Positions 37,507 to 47,304 of a stretch of DNA of 64,000 nucleotides are shown here, one piece after another. The number at the start of each line of letters is the position of its first letter. Within the stretch, counting starts at the first letter, position 1. Source of the DNA: Alphaproteobacteria bacterium casp-alpha6. GTDB lineage: Bacteria; Pseudomonadota; Alphaproteobacteria; Rhodobacterales; Rhodobacteraceae. Under the pieces are notes generated by a model. That model was not told where the DNA came from and searched no databases. It was given only the letters and a program-made list of their open reading frames with translations. The position numbers were made by a program, and so were the translations under genes. The stretch covers positions 17,195 to 81,194 of the forward strand of contig LFER01000020.1 in assembly GCA_001510135.1 (NCBI GenBank), given 5' to 3'.

Positions 37507-38249
37507 TGACCTTTTTAGTACAATGGATAAGTTCCTTTCTCTTTATGGTGCAGATGTACCTCATGATGTTGGTCTTTGGCGTTGCGTTTTTCCCTTGGGC
37601 GCTTTTCAGTCGCCAAGGGGCTTATTCTGCGGTGCGTAATTACTGCCGATGGATTCGCTGGACGGCATCCTGGATGGTGGGGCTGCACTCTGAAATTCGC
37701 GGTGAAATCCCGAAAGGCGAACTGCTAATTGCGGGGAAACATCAGAGTTTTTTTGATGTGATCATGATTGTTAGTGTCGTTGAGAAACCAAAGTTTATCA
37801 TGAAAGCTTCTCTAAAATGGGCCCCTGTCCTTGGTCAATACGGATTGCGGATTGGCTGTGTCCCAGTCGTCCGTGGAAAACGCACAGAAGCAATTAAATA
37901 TATGTTGGAACAAGTGTCTTCCGGTTCTGCGCCTGCAGGTCAACTGATCATATATCCTCAAGGCACCCGCGTGGCGCCGGGTGATCATGTGCCGTATAAA
38001 GTCGGAACAGCTGTTTTATATCGCGAGACAAAGCAAAAAGTTATTCCTGCAGCAACAAATGTGGGTCTGTTCTGGCCTAAGTACGGAATTTACCGCAAAA
38101 AGGGTACGGCTGTGGTGGAGTTTCTCGATCCGATTGAACAGGGGTTGGATAAGGACGCATTTATGGATCGGCTGGAAGATGTGCTTGAAACGCGTTCAAA
38201 TGAGCTCATGCAGGAGGCAGGATTTTATGGAATACCTCAAAAAAATTGA
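37506..38249 (+). CDS. 1-acyl-sn-glycerol-3-phosphate acyltransferase (PlsC family)
   Basis: A 247-residue membrane-associated acyltransferase of phospholipid synthesis: N-terminal hydrophobic region, then the HxxxxD variant KHQSFFD (catalytic His and Asp), FIMKASLKWAPVLGQYG, and the substrate motif YPQGTR (the EGTR variant). Its ATG overlaps the ftsX stop (ATGA), so it is coupled to division genes. Lysophosphatidic versus another lyso-acceptor cannot be told. Confidence 0.87.
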   Translation: MTFLVQWISSFLFMVQMYLMMLVFGVAFFPWALFSRQGAYSAVRNYCRWIRWTASWMVGLHSEIRGEIPKGELLIAGKHQSFFDVIMIVSVVEKPKFIMKASLKWAPVLGQYGLRIGCVPVVRGKRTEAIKYMLEQVSSGSAPAGQLIIYPQGTRVAPGDHVPYKVGTAVLYRETKQKVIPAATNVGLFWPKYGIYRKKGTAVVEFLDPIEQGLDKDAFMDRLEDVLETRSNELMQEAGFYGIPQKN

Positions 38250-38832
38250 AGACCTTGAACCGCTTTATGGACCTGCGAGCGAAGGCGCTCGACGCAAGGG
38301 ATCCGACCATCTCACACCACTTTATTCCCGTTGGATATCTGAATCCAAATTCTGCGTGATGGCCACGGTCGGGAAAGAGGGTACAGATGTAAGCCCGAGA
38401 GGTGATGATGGTCCTGTTGTCAGAATTCATGACCCCAAAACCCTGATGATGCCCGATTGGCGCGGCAATAACCGTCTTGATAGTTTACGAAACATCGTTG
38501 AGGACGGGCGCATATCGCTTATGTTTATGCACAGCGGCGTTAGGGATGTGGTGCGCGTCAACGGATTGGCGCGTTTGACGACTGATACAACTCTTTGCCA
38601 AAGCTTTGCCCATAATGGTCATAGCCCGAAATGTGTGATCGAAATCACTGTTGCCGAAGTCTACATCCATTGCCCAAAATCCGTGATACGATCTAAACTC
38701 TGGAACAGTGACGCACCAATAGATGTCCCAACCATTGGGGATATCCTGAAAGAGGTCACAAAAAACGACATCGGCGGAAGCGCCTATGATGCTGATTTAT
38801 CCCAAAGAGCACTCACAACGCTTTGGTCTTAA
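38227..38832 (+). CDS. Pyridoxamine 5'-phosphate oxidase-family FMN flavoprotein
   Basis: A 201-residue split-barrel protein of the MSMEG_1061-type PPOX group. Visible blocks: FCVMATVGKEGTDVSPRGDDGPVVRI (FMN phosphate site), MPDWRGNNRLDSLRNI, and HCPKSVIRSKLW near the C-terminus. Members bind FMN or F420; the reaction is unknown. ATG 38227 lies inside the 3' end of the acyltransferase gene in another frame (23-bp overlap) behind CAGGAGG, indicating coupling. Confidence 0.85.
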   Translation: MEYLKKIEDLEPLYGPASEGARRKGSDHLTPLYSRWISESKFCVMATVGKEGTDVSPRGDDGPVVRIHDPKTLMMPDWRGNNRLDSLRNIVEDGRISLMFMHSGVRDVVRVNGLARLTTDTTLCQSFAHNGHSPKCVIEITVAEVYIHCPKSVIRSKLWNSDAPIDVPTIGDILKEVTKNDIGGSAYDADLSQRALTTLWS

Positions 38833-38957
38833 TCAACCGTGCGATTGCTCATGCTCGCAAGCGGCAGAGATAAAGTGGCAAAAACCATGTCGCGAAAGCC
38901 ACAGCTGACACAAATCTTCTGAAGATAATATTCTTTGCATGTACTTAACATCCGCAT
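38829..38957 (-). CDS. Possible 42-residue cysteine-containing micro-protein
   Basis: Reading frame MRMLSTCKEYYLQKICVSCG..., with three cysteines including CVSC, converging on and overlapping the PPOX stop codon. There is no obvious ribosome-binding site, and the rest of the 38833-39008 gap holds nothing else convincing. Reported because the CxxC and strand placement are suggestive; it may be chance. Confidence 0.2.
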   Translation of the reverse strand: MRMLSTCKEYYLQKICVSCGFRDMVFATLSLPLASMSNRTVD

Positions 38958-39008
38958 CCATTCATTAAATATGTTGGGATATCTGTAAGGTAAGGGAGTG
39001 CGGATCAG

Positions 39009-39458
39009 ATGACTTTATTCGTAAATATGATTGAATTGATTTCATTGCTGGGCATTGGGATTATGGCCGGCGCATCACTTTATATCTCTTGGGTGGAAGT
39101 GCCTGCGCGACAAGATTTGGCAACCTTGGACAAATTGGTCAATTGGCAAAGCATTTTTCCAAAGGCGATGGCTGTGCTCAAGACATCGGGAATGGCCATT
39201 TTGCCTTTTATACTGCTGATTATGGTCTTTCGCTTTCACATCGGCTGGCTTGTTGCCTTTGCCCTTTTGATTGCTCTTGGTCCTTTTACTGCGAAAAAAA
39301 TTGCGCCAACAATCGAAATACTGCTCGGCTTCACACCTGAGACAGACACCAGCGAGATCGAACGCAAAATTGCCAATTGGGGACGTTTGCATAATCTGCG
39401 CACATGGATGACGGGTACCGCTTTTGCCGCCACTGCTTTGGCATCGCTCAGCATGTGA
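39009..39458 (+). CDS. DUF1772 (anthrone-oxygenase-like) membrane protein
   Basis: A 149-residue four-helix membrane protein. The N-terminal helix ends in GASLYISWVEVPAR, the DUF1772 hallmark, and the C-terminal WGRLHNLRTWMTGTAFAATALA is also conserved in the family. Some members act with anthrone oxidation, and most are uncharacterised. It stands alone between the ftsEX cluster and fhs, with upstream AAGGTAAGGGAG as ribosome-binding region. Confidence 0.8.
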   Translation: MTLFVNMIELISLLGIGIMAGASLYISWVEVPARQDLATLDKLVNWQSIFPKAMAVLKTSGMAILPFILLIMVFRFHIGWLVAFALLIALGPFTAKKIAPTIEILLGFTPETDTSEIERKIANWGRLHNLRTWMTGTAFAATALASLSM

Positions 39459-39623
39459 GCCTAATGTTTGACAATAAACGTGGAAATCGTTTCCAATCCG
39501 AAACCCCAAATGCGCGTTTCGCCGCAAGCGACGGTAAAAATGTCGCAATCGCTGGCAGTTTTAAGTCCTCTCCTTGCGTATAAGCAGTTCCATTGACCAA
39601 CCTGCGCCAAAGGGAAGAAGACC

Positions 39624-41300
39624 ATGGGTTACAAGACGGATATCGAAATTGCCAGAGAGGCAAATAAGAAGCCAATTCAAGAAATTGGTGCAAAGCTCGA
39701 CATTCCGACAGAGCATCTTTTGCCTTATGGCCATGACAAAGCCAAAGTGAGCCAAGAGTTCATAAACTCTGTGCAAGGCAATAAAAACGGCAAACTGATC
39801 CTTGTTACGGCGATCAACCCGACCCCCGCAGGCGAAGGAAAAACAACCACCACCGTGGGCCTCGGAGATGGATTGAACAAAATTGGCAAACGTGCAGCGA
39901 TTTGTATCCGCGAAGCGTCTCTCGGCCCGTGTTTCGGAATGAAAGGCGGGGCTGCCGGCGGTGGTTACGCGCAAGTTGTTCCAATGGAGGAAATGAACCT
40001 CCATTTCACGGGGGATTTCCATGCAATCACATCGGCCCACAATCTGTTGTCGGCGATGATTGACAATCATATCTATTGGGGCAACAGCCTTGATATCGAC
40101 CAGAGGCGCGTCACCTGGCGCCGAGTGATGGACATGAACGATCGCGCGCTGCGCGATATTGTCACCAGCCTCGGGGGCGTGGCAAACGGGTATCCTCGCC
40201 AGACAGGGTTTGACATAACCGTAGCCTCAGAGGTGATGGCGATCCTTTGCCTTGCAACCTCTCTTGAAGATCTTCAAAAACGCCTAGGCGACATTATAGT
40301 TGCCTATCGTCGCGACAAATCGCCCGTGTACTGCCGTGACATCAAAGCTGATGGGGCGATGACGGTGCTTTTGAAAGATGCGATGCAGCCAAATCTGGTC
40401 CAGACATTGGAAAATAATCCCGCCTTTGTCCATGGGGGACCATTTGCCAATATCGCGCATGGATGCAACTCTGTCATGGCAACCACAACAGCGTTGAAAA
40501 TTGCCGATTACGTTGTGACCGAAGCGGGATTTGGCGCTGATTTGGGCGCAGAAAAATTCATGAATATCAAATGCCGCAAAGCGGGTCTTGCCCCCTCAGT
40601 TGTGGTGGTTGTCGCAACCGTCCGCGCTATGAAAATGAACGGTGGCGTTGCTAAGGCAGATCTTGGTCCCGAAAACGTAGGTGCGGTCAAAGCGGGATGT
40701 CCGAACCTGGGTCGCCACATAGAAAACGTCAAAAGCTTTGGCGTTCCGGTGGTCGTTGCCATTAACCATTTCGTCACTGATACAGATGCCGAAGTGCAAG
40801 CCGTCAAAGATTATGTGGCCGAACAGGGATCTGAAGCAATCTTGTGTCAGCATTGGGAAAAAGGCTCCGAAGGAACGATTGATCTTGCAACCCGTGTTGC
40901 CGAAATCGCCGATGCAGACATTGCCAATTTTGCGCCGCTCTATTCCGATGACCTCAGCCTTTTTGAAAAAATTCAAACCATTGCAAAGCGCATCTACCGT
41001 GCGGATGAGGTTTTGGCAGACGCCAAAATCCGCAATCAGCTGAAAGAATGGGAAGCCGCCGGATACGGTCATTTGCCCGTCTGTATGGCGAAAACACAGT
41101 ATAGCTTCACCACTGATCCAAACCGGCGCGGGGCACCGCTTGGCCATTCTGTGCCAGTGCGAGAAGTGCGCCTGAGTGCTGGAGCCGGATTTGTTGTCGT
41201 CATCTGCGGTGAGATCATGACAATGCCCGGCCTTCCTTCGGTTCCCGCATCCGAAGCGATCATGCTCAATGACATGGGGCAAATCGAGGGATTGTTCTAA
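39624..41300 (+). CDS. fhs: Formate-tetrahydrofolate ligase
   Basis: Formate + ATP + THF to 10-formyl-THF, feeding the one-carbon pool together with folD next door. 558 residues; the P-loop [12 protein letters not shown] is at 65-76. Other family blocks are [36 protein letters not shown] and [20 protein letters not shown]-type site precedes the ATG. The pair fhs-folD is typical of roseobacters, where it serves formate and methyl-group (DMSP, glycine betaine) oxidation. Confidence 0.97.
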   Translation: MGYKTDIEIAREANKKPIQEIGAKLDIPTEHLLPYGHDKAKVSQEFINSVQGNKNGKLILVTAINPTPAGEGKTTTTVGLGDGLNKIGKRAAICIREASLGPCFGMKGGAAGGGYAQVVPMEEMNLHFTGDFHAITSAHNLLSAMIDNHIYWGNSLDIDQRRVTWRRVMDMNDRALRDIVTSLGGVANGYPRQTGFDITVASEVMAILCLATSLEDLQKRLGDIIVAYRRDKSPVYCRDIKADGAMTVLLKDAMQPNLVQTLENNPAFVHGGPFANIAHGCNSVMATTTALKIADYVVTEAGFGADLGAEKFMNIKCRKAGLAPSVVVVVATVRAMKMNGGVAKADLGPENVGAVKAGCPNLGRHIENVKSFGVPVVVAINHFVTDTDAEVQAVKDYVAEQGSEAILCQHWEKGSEGTIDLATRVAEIADADIANFAPLYSDDLSLFEKIQTIAKRIYRADEVLADAKIRNQLKEWEAAGYGHLPVCMAKTQYSFTTDPNRRGAPLGHSVPVREVRLSAGAGFVVVICGEIMTMPGLPSVPASEAIMLNDMGQIEGLF

Positions 41301-41315
41301 ATTAAGCCAGCATTC

Positions 41316-41339
41316 GCGGCCCGCCGAAAATCGGGCCGC
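41316..41339 (+). terminator. Hairpin between fhs and folD
   Basis: GCGGCCCG (41316-41323) pairs with CGGGCCGC (41332-41339) around an 8-nt loop. No U tract follows, so it may act as a partial terminator or a processing hairpin tuning the fhs to folD ratio. Confidence 0.45.
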
Positions 41340-41362
41340 TATGACATCTGAAGGGAAAACGA

Positions 41363-42256
41363 ATGTCTGCTCACATCATCGATGGCAAAGCATTTGCCGC
41401 CTCTGTCCGCGAAAAGGTTGCAGGACATGTCTCACGGCTCAAAAATGATCACGGGATCACGCCGGGGCTTGCCGTGGTGCTTGTGGGCGAAGATCCGGCA
41501 AGCCAAGTCTATGTGCGCTCAAAAGGGAAGCAAACTGTCGAAGTGGGCATGAACAGCTATGAGCATAAACTGGATGCAGCAACTTCAGAAAAAGACCTTT
41601 TGAACCTGATCGAAGCGCTGAACACTGATCCCGCCGTGCACGGCATTCTGGTGCAATTGCCCCTGCCTAAACATCTTGATGAAGATTTGGTGATCAACTC
41701 CATCGATCCGTCCAAAGATGTGGATGGCTTTCATATTTCAAACGTCGGCCTTTTGGGGACCGGACAAAAATCGATGGTGCCCTGTACACCGCTTGGCTGT
41801 CTTATGTTGCTGCGCGATTATCATGGGTCGCTCTCGGGGATGGATGCCGTGGTTATCGGGCGTTCAAACATCGTTGGCAAACCCATGTCCCAGCTGTTGC
41901 TAGGTGACAGTTGCACGGTCACGATCGCACATAGCCGCACGAAGGACCTTCCAGATGTCGTCCGCCGTGCAGATATTGTGGTGGCTGCTGTCGGTCGTCC
42001 CGAGATGGTCAAAGGTGATTGGATCAAACCGGGAGCCACAGTGATTGACGTGGGCATCAACCGAATTGATAAACCCGAAGGTGGTACGCGTCTTGTCGGG
42101 GATGCTGATTTTGACAGCTGCGCCTCTGTGGCAGGAGCTATTACGCCTGTCCCGGGCGGGGTCGGCCCGATGACGATTGCCTGCCTCTTGGCAAATACAG
42201 TAACAGCCTGCTGTCGCGCCAATGGACTGGATGAACCCGAAGGGCTGACCGCCTGA
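41363..42256 (+). CDS. folD: Bifunctional methylene-THF dehydrogenase/methenyl-THF cyclohydrolase
   Basis: Interconverts 5,10-methylene-, methenyl- and 10-formyl-THF with NADP+. 297 residues; the catalytic Lys56 is in [30 protein letters not shown], the cofactor loop [14 protein letters not shown] and [10 protein letters not shown] are all present. Follows fhs by 62 bp including a hairpin. Converges on pdeM. Confidence 0.97.
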   Translation: MSAHIIDGKAFAASVREKVAGHVSRLKNDHGITPGLAVVLVGEDPASQVYVRSKGKQTVEVGMNSYEHKLDAATSEKDLLNLIEALNTDPAVHGILVQLPLPKHLDEDLVINSIDPSKDVDGFHISNVGLLGTGQKSMVPCTPLGCLMLLRDYHGSLSGMDAVVIGRSNIVGKPMSQLLLGDSCTVTIAHSRTKDLPDVVRRADIVVAAVGRPEMVKGDWIKPGATVIDVGINRIDKPEGGTRLVGDADFDSCASVAGAITPVPGGVGPMTIACLLANTVTACCRANGLDEPEGLTA

Positions 42257-42265
42257 GGCAATCCC

Positions 42266-42928
42266 CTATCGCGGCATCGGAATGGCGCGCGCTTGCTTTC
42301 CTGTGAGAATGGCAATTGCCTCCGGCCGCATAAGGCCTGTGAGTTCTGGAGATTGGGTTTTGAGCCCGCCGGTATAGGTGCCGAAGGCGGGTAAAATCAG
42401 CCGATCCCCATCCACTAGAAAACAGGATTTGGCAAAATGACGCCCCCGCAGGGTCATCTGAACTTTGGGATGATAATGACCGGCCACCTCACCGCTTGAA
42501 CTTGGGCTTGGGATATGGCGAAAGGTCAGCGGAGGGATCGGAAGGCTTTGCAAATGCGTTCCACCGATGCTGAGCGGTCCCGGGTCATGGTTCCCTTCGA
42601 TCCAAATCCAGCGCCGCCCCGCCTGCAAACGGGTCAGCCACGACAGTTCATCCTCACGCAGGCTCGCTTCTGCGTCCAGATCATCAAAACTGTCACCCAG
42701 ACAGACAACCGCCTGAGCATCTGAAAGAACAATATCCGCCTCAAGCCGATAGAGCGTATCTTTCACTTCATAAGGGGGTAATAACGGCCCACCTTGTCGC
42801 ATGAGCCGGTCAGCTTTTCCAAGATGCAAGTCCGACACACAGAGGAGCTTTTTGTCAGGCCAAAATAAAGCGCCAGTGCCAAGCGCAACAAGGTCGGCCC
42901 CAGCCAAAGTAAAGTTATATCCCGTCAT
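42266..42928 (-). CDS. pdeM: Ligase-associated DNA damage response endonuclease PdeM
   Basis: A 220-residue calcineurin-type metallophosphoesterase: metal motifs SDLHLGKAD (32-40), CLGDSFDD, EGNHDPG and AGHYHPKV in the standard order. PdeM proteins accompany the Lhr helicase, an ATP-dependent DNA ligase and an MBL exonuclease in bacterial repair clusters. Here only Lhr (38 bp upstream, same strand) is present, so the ligase and exonuclease must be elsewhere or missing. Confidence 0.88.
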   Translation of the reverse strand: MTGYNFTLAGADLVALGTGALFWPDKKLLCVSDLHLGKADRLMRQGGPLLPPYEVKDTLYRLEADIVLSDAQAVVCLGDSFDDLDAEASLREDELSWLTRLQAGRRWIWIEGNHDPGPLSIGGTHLQSLPIPPLTFRHIPSPSSSGEVAGHYHPKVQMTLRGRHFAKSCFLVDGDRLILPAFGTYTGGLKTQSPELTGLMRPEAIAILTGKQARAIPMPR

Positions 42929-42966
42929 GGAATAGAAAAACGCAGAAAGGCAGGGCTTTTACAAGC

Positions 42967-45375
42967 CTATATTTCAAGCCCGGCTTCACGCATCAAAAGC
43001 GCGGCCTCTTCGGCAACCATCCGCTCAAGCGCTTGGCCCTCAACCGGCACACGCCCTGCCTCAAGAAACAGGGGGGCCGAGAGCGGTGAAAGCCGGCCCA
43101 GACGTCGATGTTCAATGCGATCTCCGATCTGCAACAGCATCTGGCGGATGCGTGAAAAATCTACAAGCCCGCTCATAGCTTCGTCGCGCGTGATCCGCAT
43201 CATGAGGTGGTCGGGTTCAAATTTGCGCAAGGTATCGTAGATGATATCAGAGGAAAACGTTGCCTGCCGACCCGATTTACGCTGCCCCGGCATATTGCGT
43301 TCGATGAGTCCAGAAATGGTCGCAACCGTGCGAAAGCTGCGCTTCATGAGTGCATTTTCGGCAAACCACTCCTCAAGTCCACTTTCCAAATCTGTCAGAG
43401 AAAACAGAGACTTGGGGTCCATCACCTCTTCAAGCCCCCAGATGAGCGTTGCGTAATCTGTCGCCACAAATCCAAGCGGCGCAAGGCCACGCAATTCAAG
43501 TTGTTTGCTGATCAAAAGTCCCAATGTCTGCTGCGCATTCCGCCCGATAAACCCGTAAACGCATAGATGATGACGCCCCTGTCGAGGAAAGGTTTCCACC
43601 AAAAGAGAGCCCGGTTTGGGCAGGGTCGATATTCGGTCCTGAAGTTCCAGCCAGTCGATGGTATCCGGAGGCAATCCTTGCCAGTCTTTCTTTTCAAAAC
43701 GGTTCAGAATACGATCACACAGGAGCGTTGACGTGGCAAATTTCGTTCCCATAAAGGTTGCGATTTTAGGCTGTTTGTCGGCCTGCCGGCTGACTTCCAC
43801 CGTCATTTCGCGCAGAGATTCAAAGCGGACAACTTCCCCCCCGATGAGAAACGTATCGCCCGGAGTGAGGGTTGCTGCAAAACCTTCTTCAATTTCGCCA
43901 AGCGGTTTACCCCCCCGTTGCCGTTGAAGCCGCACTTTCAATGTATCTGTGTCCTGTATTGTCCCCACATTGAGCCGGATCCGCTGCGCACTTCGCGGAT
44001 CGCGCAAAACATACGTTCCATCAGCGCGGTAGAGCAATCTTTGCCAACGGTCATATTTGCGCAATGCATAACCACCGTTTGTACAAAATCCGAGGCAATC
44101 GTCAAAATCTTTTCGAGACAGGCCAAGATAAGGTCCAGTTGCACGCACTTCGTTATAAAGATGATCAGGATCAAAAGGACCAGAACAGGCCACCAGCAAG
44201 ATATGTTGGCATAAGACGTCCAAAGGCCCCTGTCCTTTTGGATCGCCGTCAAGGTCGTTTTCGCGCACCGCCTCAAGAGCCGCAACACATTCCACCGTTT
44301 CAAAACGATTGGCTGGCACGATGATGGCTTTGGAGGGAGCGTTATATTGGTGGTTTGCCCGTCCAATCCTTTGGACCAGCCGTTTGACGTTTTTTGGTGC
44401 CCCGATCTGAATGACCAGATCGACATCCCCCCAGTCTATGCCAAGATCAAGGCTGCCGGTACAGACAACCGCCCTAAGCTGTCCGTTCACCATGGCCTGT
44501 TCGACTTTGTGACGTTGTTGTCGATCAAGACTTCCGTGGTGAATTGCAATTGGAAGCGCGTCGTCGTTCTGAAGCCAAAGAGCATGGAAAAAAATCTCAG
44601 CCTGCGCGCGGGTGTTATGAAAAATGAGGGTTATTTTATGCTTGCGCACCTCTTGGAGAACCTGCGCAATCGCATAACGTCCCCCTGCCCCAGCCCAAGG
44701 CAGATGTTCCAAAGGATGGAGCATGCGAATATCAGGCGCTACCCCCGCATCGGCAAAATGGATTGGACAGGTTTGTTGATCCAAAGCCATAAAGCGTGCA
44801 ATCGCGTCTGGATCATCGACCGTGGCAGACAATCCGATCCGGCGCAGCTTTGGGGCCAGCGCCTGTACTCGGCTGAGCGCCAGCATCAGTTGATCGCCTC
44901 TTTTGCTTTCGCTGAGCGCATGGATTTCATCGACAATAACCCGTTGGAGATTTGCAAATATCCGCGGTGCATCTTCATAAGAAATCAAAAGCGCCAGGCT
45001 TTCGGGAGTTGTGAGCAAAATATCAGGGGGGGCAGCACGTTGGCGCCGTTTGATATGAGAGGACGTATCGCCCGTGCGATCTTCAATCGTGACATTAAGC
45101 CCCAGTTCCTGAACTGGGGCAGTCAAATTGCGCTTAATATCGGCAGCCAAGGCTTTGAGCGGGGAAATGTAAAGCGTATGAAGCCCGTTTCCATGCATAT
45201 TTTCAAGTTCGATAAGGCTCGGCAGAAATCCCGCCAGCGTCTTGCCGGCGCCAGTTGGGGCAATGAGCAGTTGTGCCGCCTCTGAGGAGGCGTCCACCAT
45301 AGCAACCTGATGCGGATGCAAACGCCAGTTTTTGCTGGAAAGCCATGTTTCAAATCGATTGGAAAGCGCCGTCAT
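42967..45375 (-). CDS. Ligase-associated DEXH-box helicase (Lhr-core)
   Basis: An 802-residue superfamily 2 helicase: motif I APTGAGKT (39-46), motif II VDEIHAL, motif III LSATVDD, motif IV IFHNTRAQ and motif VI QRIGRANHQ. A winged-helix/beta-barrel Lhr-core C-terminal region follows. Length and the short C-terminus identify the 'ligase-associated' type, a 3'-5' DNA translocase of the damage response. First gene of a lhr-pdeM operon. Confidence 0.92.
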   Translation of the reverse strand: MTALSNRFETWLSSKNWRLHPHQVAMVDASSEAAQLLIAPTGAGKTLAGFLPSLIELENMHGNGLHTLYISPLKALAADIKRNLTAPVQELGLNVTIEDRTGDTSSHIKRRQRAAPPDILLTTPESLALLISYEDAPRIFANLQRVIVDEIHALSESKRGDQLMLALSRVQALAPKLRRIGLSATVDDPDAIARFMALDQQTCPIHFADAGVAPDIRMLHPLEHLPWAGAGGRYAIAQVLQEVRKHKITLIFHNTRAQAEIFFHALWLQNDDALPIAIHHGSLDRQQRHKVEQAMVNGQLRAVVCTGSLDLGIDWGDVDLVIQIGAPKNVKRLVQRIGRANHQYNAPSKAIIVPANRFETVECVAALEAVRENDLDGDPKGQGPLDVLCQHILLVACSGPFDPDHLYNEVRATGPYLGLSRKDFDDCLGFCTNGGYALRKYDRWQRLLYRADGTYVLRDPRSAQRIRLNVGTIQDTDTLKVRLQRQRGGKPLGEIEEGFAATLTPGDTFLIGGEVVRFESLREMTVEVSRQADKQPKIATFMGTKFATSTLLCDRILNRFEKKDWQGLPPDTIDWLELQDRISTLPKPGSLLVETFPRQGRHHLCVYGFIGRNAQQTLGLLISKQLELRGLAPLGFVATDYATLIWGLEEVMDPKSLFSLTDLESGLEEWFAENALMKRSFRTVATISGLIERNMPGQRKSGRQATFSSDIIYDTLRKFEPDHLMMRITRDEAMSGLVDFSRIRQMLLQIGDRIEHRRLGRLSPLSAPLFLEAGRVPVEGQALERMVAEEAALLMREAGLEI

Positions 45376-45498
45376 ATCAGGGTTCTAGCCTGATTAGTAA
45401 AAAGGGCAAACCCCGCATCACATTGCGACAGATGCTTTGTGCCAATTAGGGAATGATTTTATGGACGGGAGCTTTTGAAAAGGGTTCCCAACACAGGA

Positions 45499-45663
45499 TT
45501 AGTCGCTGATCGTGCCCGCGAATTGTGACGAAAAGGACCGTGTTTCGGACTTAAATTGTCCCAGTGCGCCAACAGAAATGACAATTATTGCCACAGCAAC
45601 CAGCAACCACTCCATGGCTGAGGCATTGTTCTTGACATTGAAATTTGATTTGACTGCTTTCAT
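45499..45663 (-). CDS. Orphan Flp/Fap-type pilin-like micro-protein
   Basis: 54 residues: a basic N-tail KAVKSNFNVKNNAS, then AMEWLLVAVAIIVISVGALG (a pilin-like hydrophobic helix whose Glu lies near its start) and a short polar C-tail. Flp pilins have this size and layout (GATAIEYGLIAALIAV...), but no tad/cpa genes or prepilin peptidase are nearby. GAGGT is 9 nt before the ATG. It could equally be an unrelated single-pass membrane peptide. Confidence 0.55.
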   Translation of the reverse strand: MKAVKSNFNVKNNASAMEWLLVAVAIIVISVGALGQFKSETRSFSSQFAGTISD

Positions 45664-45817
45664 TTTAAAGACCTCATTTTTTAAATTTATTTCCGCCGTC
45701 CCTTGTCCGACAAATAAAAGTTTAATGAGAAATCAGGCAAAAATTGGACAAATCGCAGAAACTATTATGTCATGGCACAAAATCCCTAAGGAATAGTGTC
45801 GCCAACCCTCCAAAATT

Positions 45818-45851
45818 CAAAAAGCGCGCACCTTGGGCGCACGCTTTGTTG
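45818..45851 (-). terminator. Rho-independent terminator of scoA-scoB
   Basis: Minus-strand AAAGCGTGCGCC-CAA-GGTGCGCGCTTT (with one mismatch) followed by TTGAATTTT. It lies about 30 bp past the scoB stop. Confidence 0.75.
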
Positions 45852-45880
45852 TATTCATACCGTTATAAAGGCGAGAAAGC

Positions 45881-46507
45881 TTAATCCACCAGTTTGGCAA
45901 GTGTCGCCGCGCGAATATTTGCCTCGCTCACACCATCGGCACATTCCACGATGCGCAGACCGCCCTCAACAACATCAAGAACGCCCAAATTTGTGATGAT
46001 ACGGTCCACAACAGCCTTGCCCGTCAGGGGTAGAGTGCAGGCTGGCAACACTTTGCTTTCACCATGTTTATTGGTGTGATCCATCACCACGACAACGCGC
46101 CCGACGCCTGCCACCAGATCCATCGCACCCCCCATCCCTTTGACAAGCTTTCCGGGGATCATCCAATTCGCAAGATCTCCTTCTTCCGAGACTTCCATCG
46201 CCCCGAGGATGGCCATGGCGATTTTGCCCCCGCGGATCATCCCAAAGCTTGTTGCGCTATCAAAATACGCAGTTTGGGGTAATTCGGTGATTGTCTGCTT
46301 GCCGGCATTGATCAGGTCTGGGTCTTCTTCGCCTTCAATCGGGAAAGGGCCCATGCCAAGCATGCCGTTTTCTGATTGCAGCGTGACTTCGATGCCCTCA
46401 GGAATATAATTGCTGACCAAGGTCGGAATGCCGATCCCCAAATTGACATACCATCCATCTTGCAGCTCTTGTGCGGCTCTGGCCGCCATCTGGTTGCGAT
46501 CCCACAT
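45881..46507 (-). CDS. scoB: 3-oxoacid CoA-transferase subunit B
   Basis: Beta subunit of the succinyl-CoA:acetoacetate (3-oxoacid) CoA-transferase. 208 residues; the catalytic glutamate is in [12 protein letters not shown] (about residues 43-54), with [11 protein letters not shown] and [19 protein letters not shown]. It transfers CoA between succinate and acetoacetate in ketone-body or polyhydroxybutyrate turnover. Follows scoA by 11 bp and ends at a clear terminator. Confidence 0.93.
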   Translation of the reverse strand: MWDRNQMAARAAQELQDGWYVNLGIGIPTLVSNYIPEGIEVTLQSENGMLGMGPFPIEGEEDPDLINAGKQTITELPQTAYFDSATSFGMIRGGKIAMAILGAMEVSEEGDLANWMIPGKLVKGMGGAMDLVAGVGRVVVVMDHTNKHGESKVLPACTLPLTGKAVVDRIITNLGVLDVVEGGLRIVECADGVSEANIRAATLAKLVD

Positions 46508-46518
46508 CTTTTCTTTCC

Positions 46519-47217
46519 TTATGCCGCTGGTCTGGTTGTGCGCTGTTCAATACGCTTTTCGTGTTCCCCTTGAATGAGGCGATGCACATAAATGCCCGGA
46601 AGATGAATATGATCAGGATCCAGTGAACCGGTTGGAACGATCTCTTCGACTTCTGCCACACATATCTTGCCACTCATTGCGGCGGGAGGATTAAAATTAC
46701 GTGCTGTCTTGCGGAAAATCAAGTTGCCCGTTTCATCCGCCTTCCATGCCTTTACGATCGCCAGATCAGCAAAAAGGCCTGTTTCCATAATATAGGTTTC
46801 CCCGTTGAAATCTTTGTGATCCTTGCCCTCTGCAATCACGGTTCCAACACCGGTTTTCGTGAAAAATCCCGGAATTCCACAGCCCCCAGCGCGCAACCGT
46901 TCGGCCAGCGTGCCTTGGGGATTAAACTCAAGCTCAAGCTCTCCGGAAAGATATTGACGCGTAAATTCAGCATTTTCGCCAACGTAGGAACTGATCATTT
47001 TTTTGACTTGACGTGTTTGCAACAGGATGCCGATGCCAAAATCATCCACGCCTGCATTGTTTGAGGCAAATGTCAGGTCTTTGGTTCCTGCCTCTTTGAT
47101 CGCTTGCAGCAAAAGTTCCGGTATCCCACAGAGTCCAAAGCCACCTGCGGAAATAAACATGCCGTCAAAAAGCAAACCGTCCAATGCCTCTGCGGCAGAA
47201 GGATAAATCTTTTTCAT
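46519..47217 (-). CDS. scoA: 3-oxoacid CoA-transferase subunit A
   Basis: Alpha subunit partner of scoB, 232 residues: [12 protein letters not shown] (26-37), the [14 protein letters not shown] motif (54-67) and [16 protein letters not shown]. The start at 47217 (MKKIYPSA) follows a GAAAGG-type site; the in-frame extension to 47268 shows no family similarity. The gene order scoA-scoB and the short gap imply one transcript. Confidence 0.93.
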   Translation of the reverse strand: MKKIYPSAAEALDGLLFDGMFISAGGFGLCGIPELLLQAIKEAGTKDLTFASNNAGVDDFGIGILLQTRQVKKMISSYVGENAEFTRQYLSGELELEFNPQGTLAERLRAGGCGIPGFFTKTGVGTVIAEGKDHKDFNGETYIMETGLFADLAIVKAWKADETGNLIFRKTARNFNPPAAMSGKICVAEVEEIVPTGSLDPDHIHLPGIYVHRLIQGEHEKRIEQRTTRPAA

Positions 47218-47304
47218 CTCGCATCTTTCCTTTCTGGTTGGCCAATCATGTCGCCCGAGATGATGCAAGAGTCAATTCTCTGTGATCAAAAAAGGCGCCA
47301 GAGC

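Noticed and set aside
39459..39623. A folate riboswitch upstream of fhs
   Set aside because: The leader shows no pseudoknotted or conserved folate-aptamer pattern that I can recognise.
44347..45285. 312-codon plus-strand frame
   Set aside because: Lies entirely opposite the Lhr helicase, with no ribosome-binding site and no family-like sequence.
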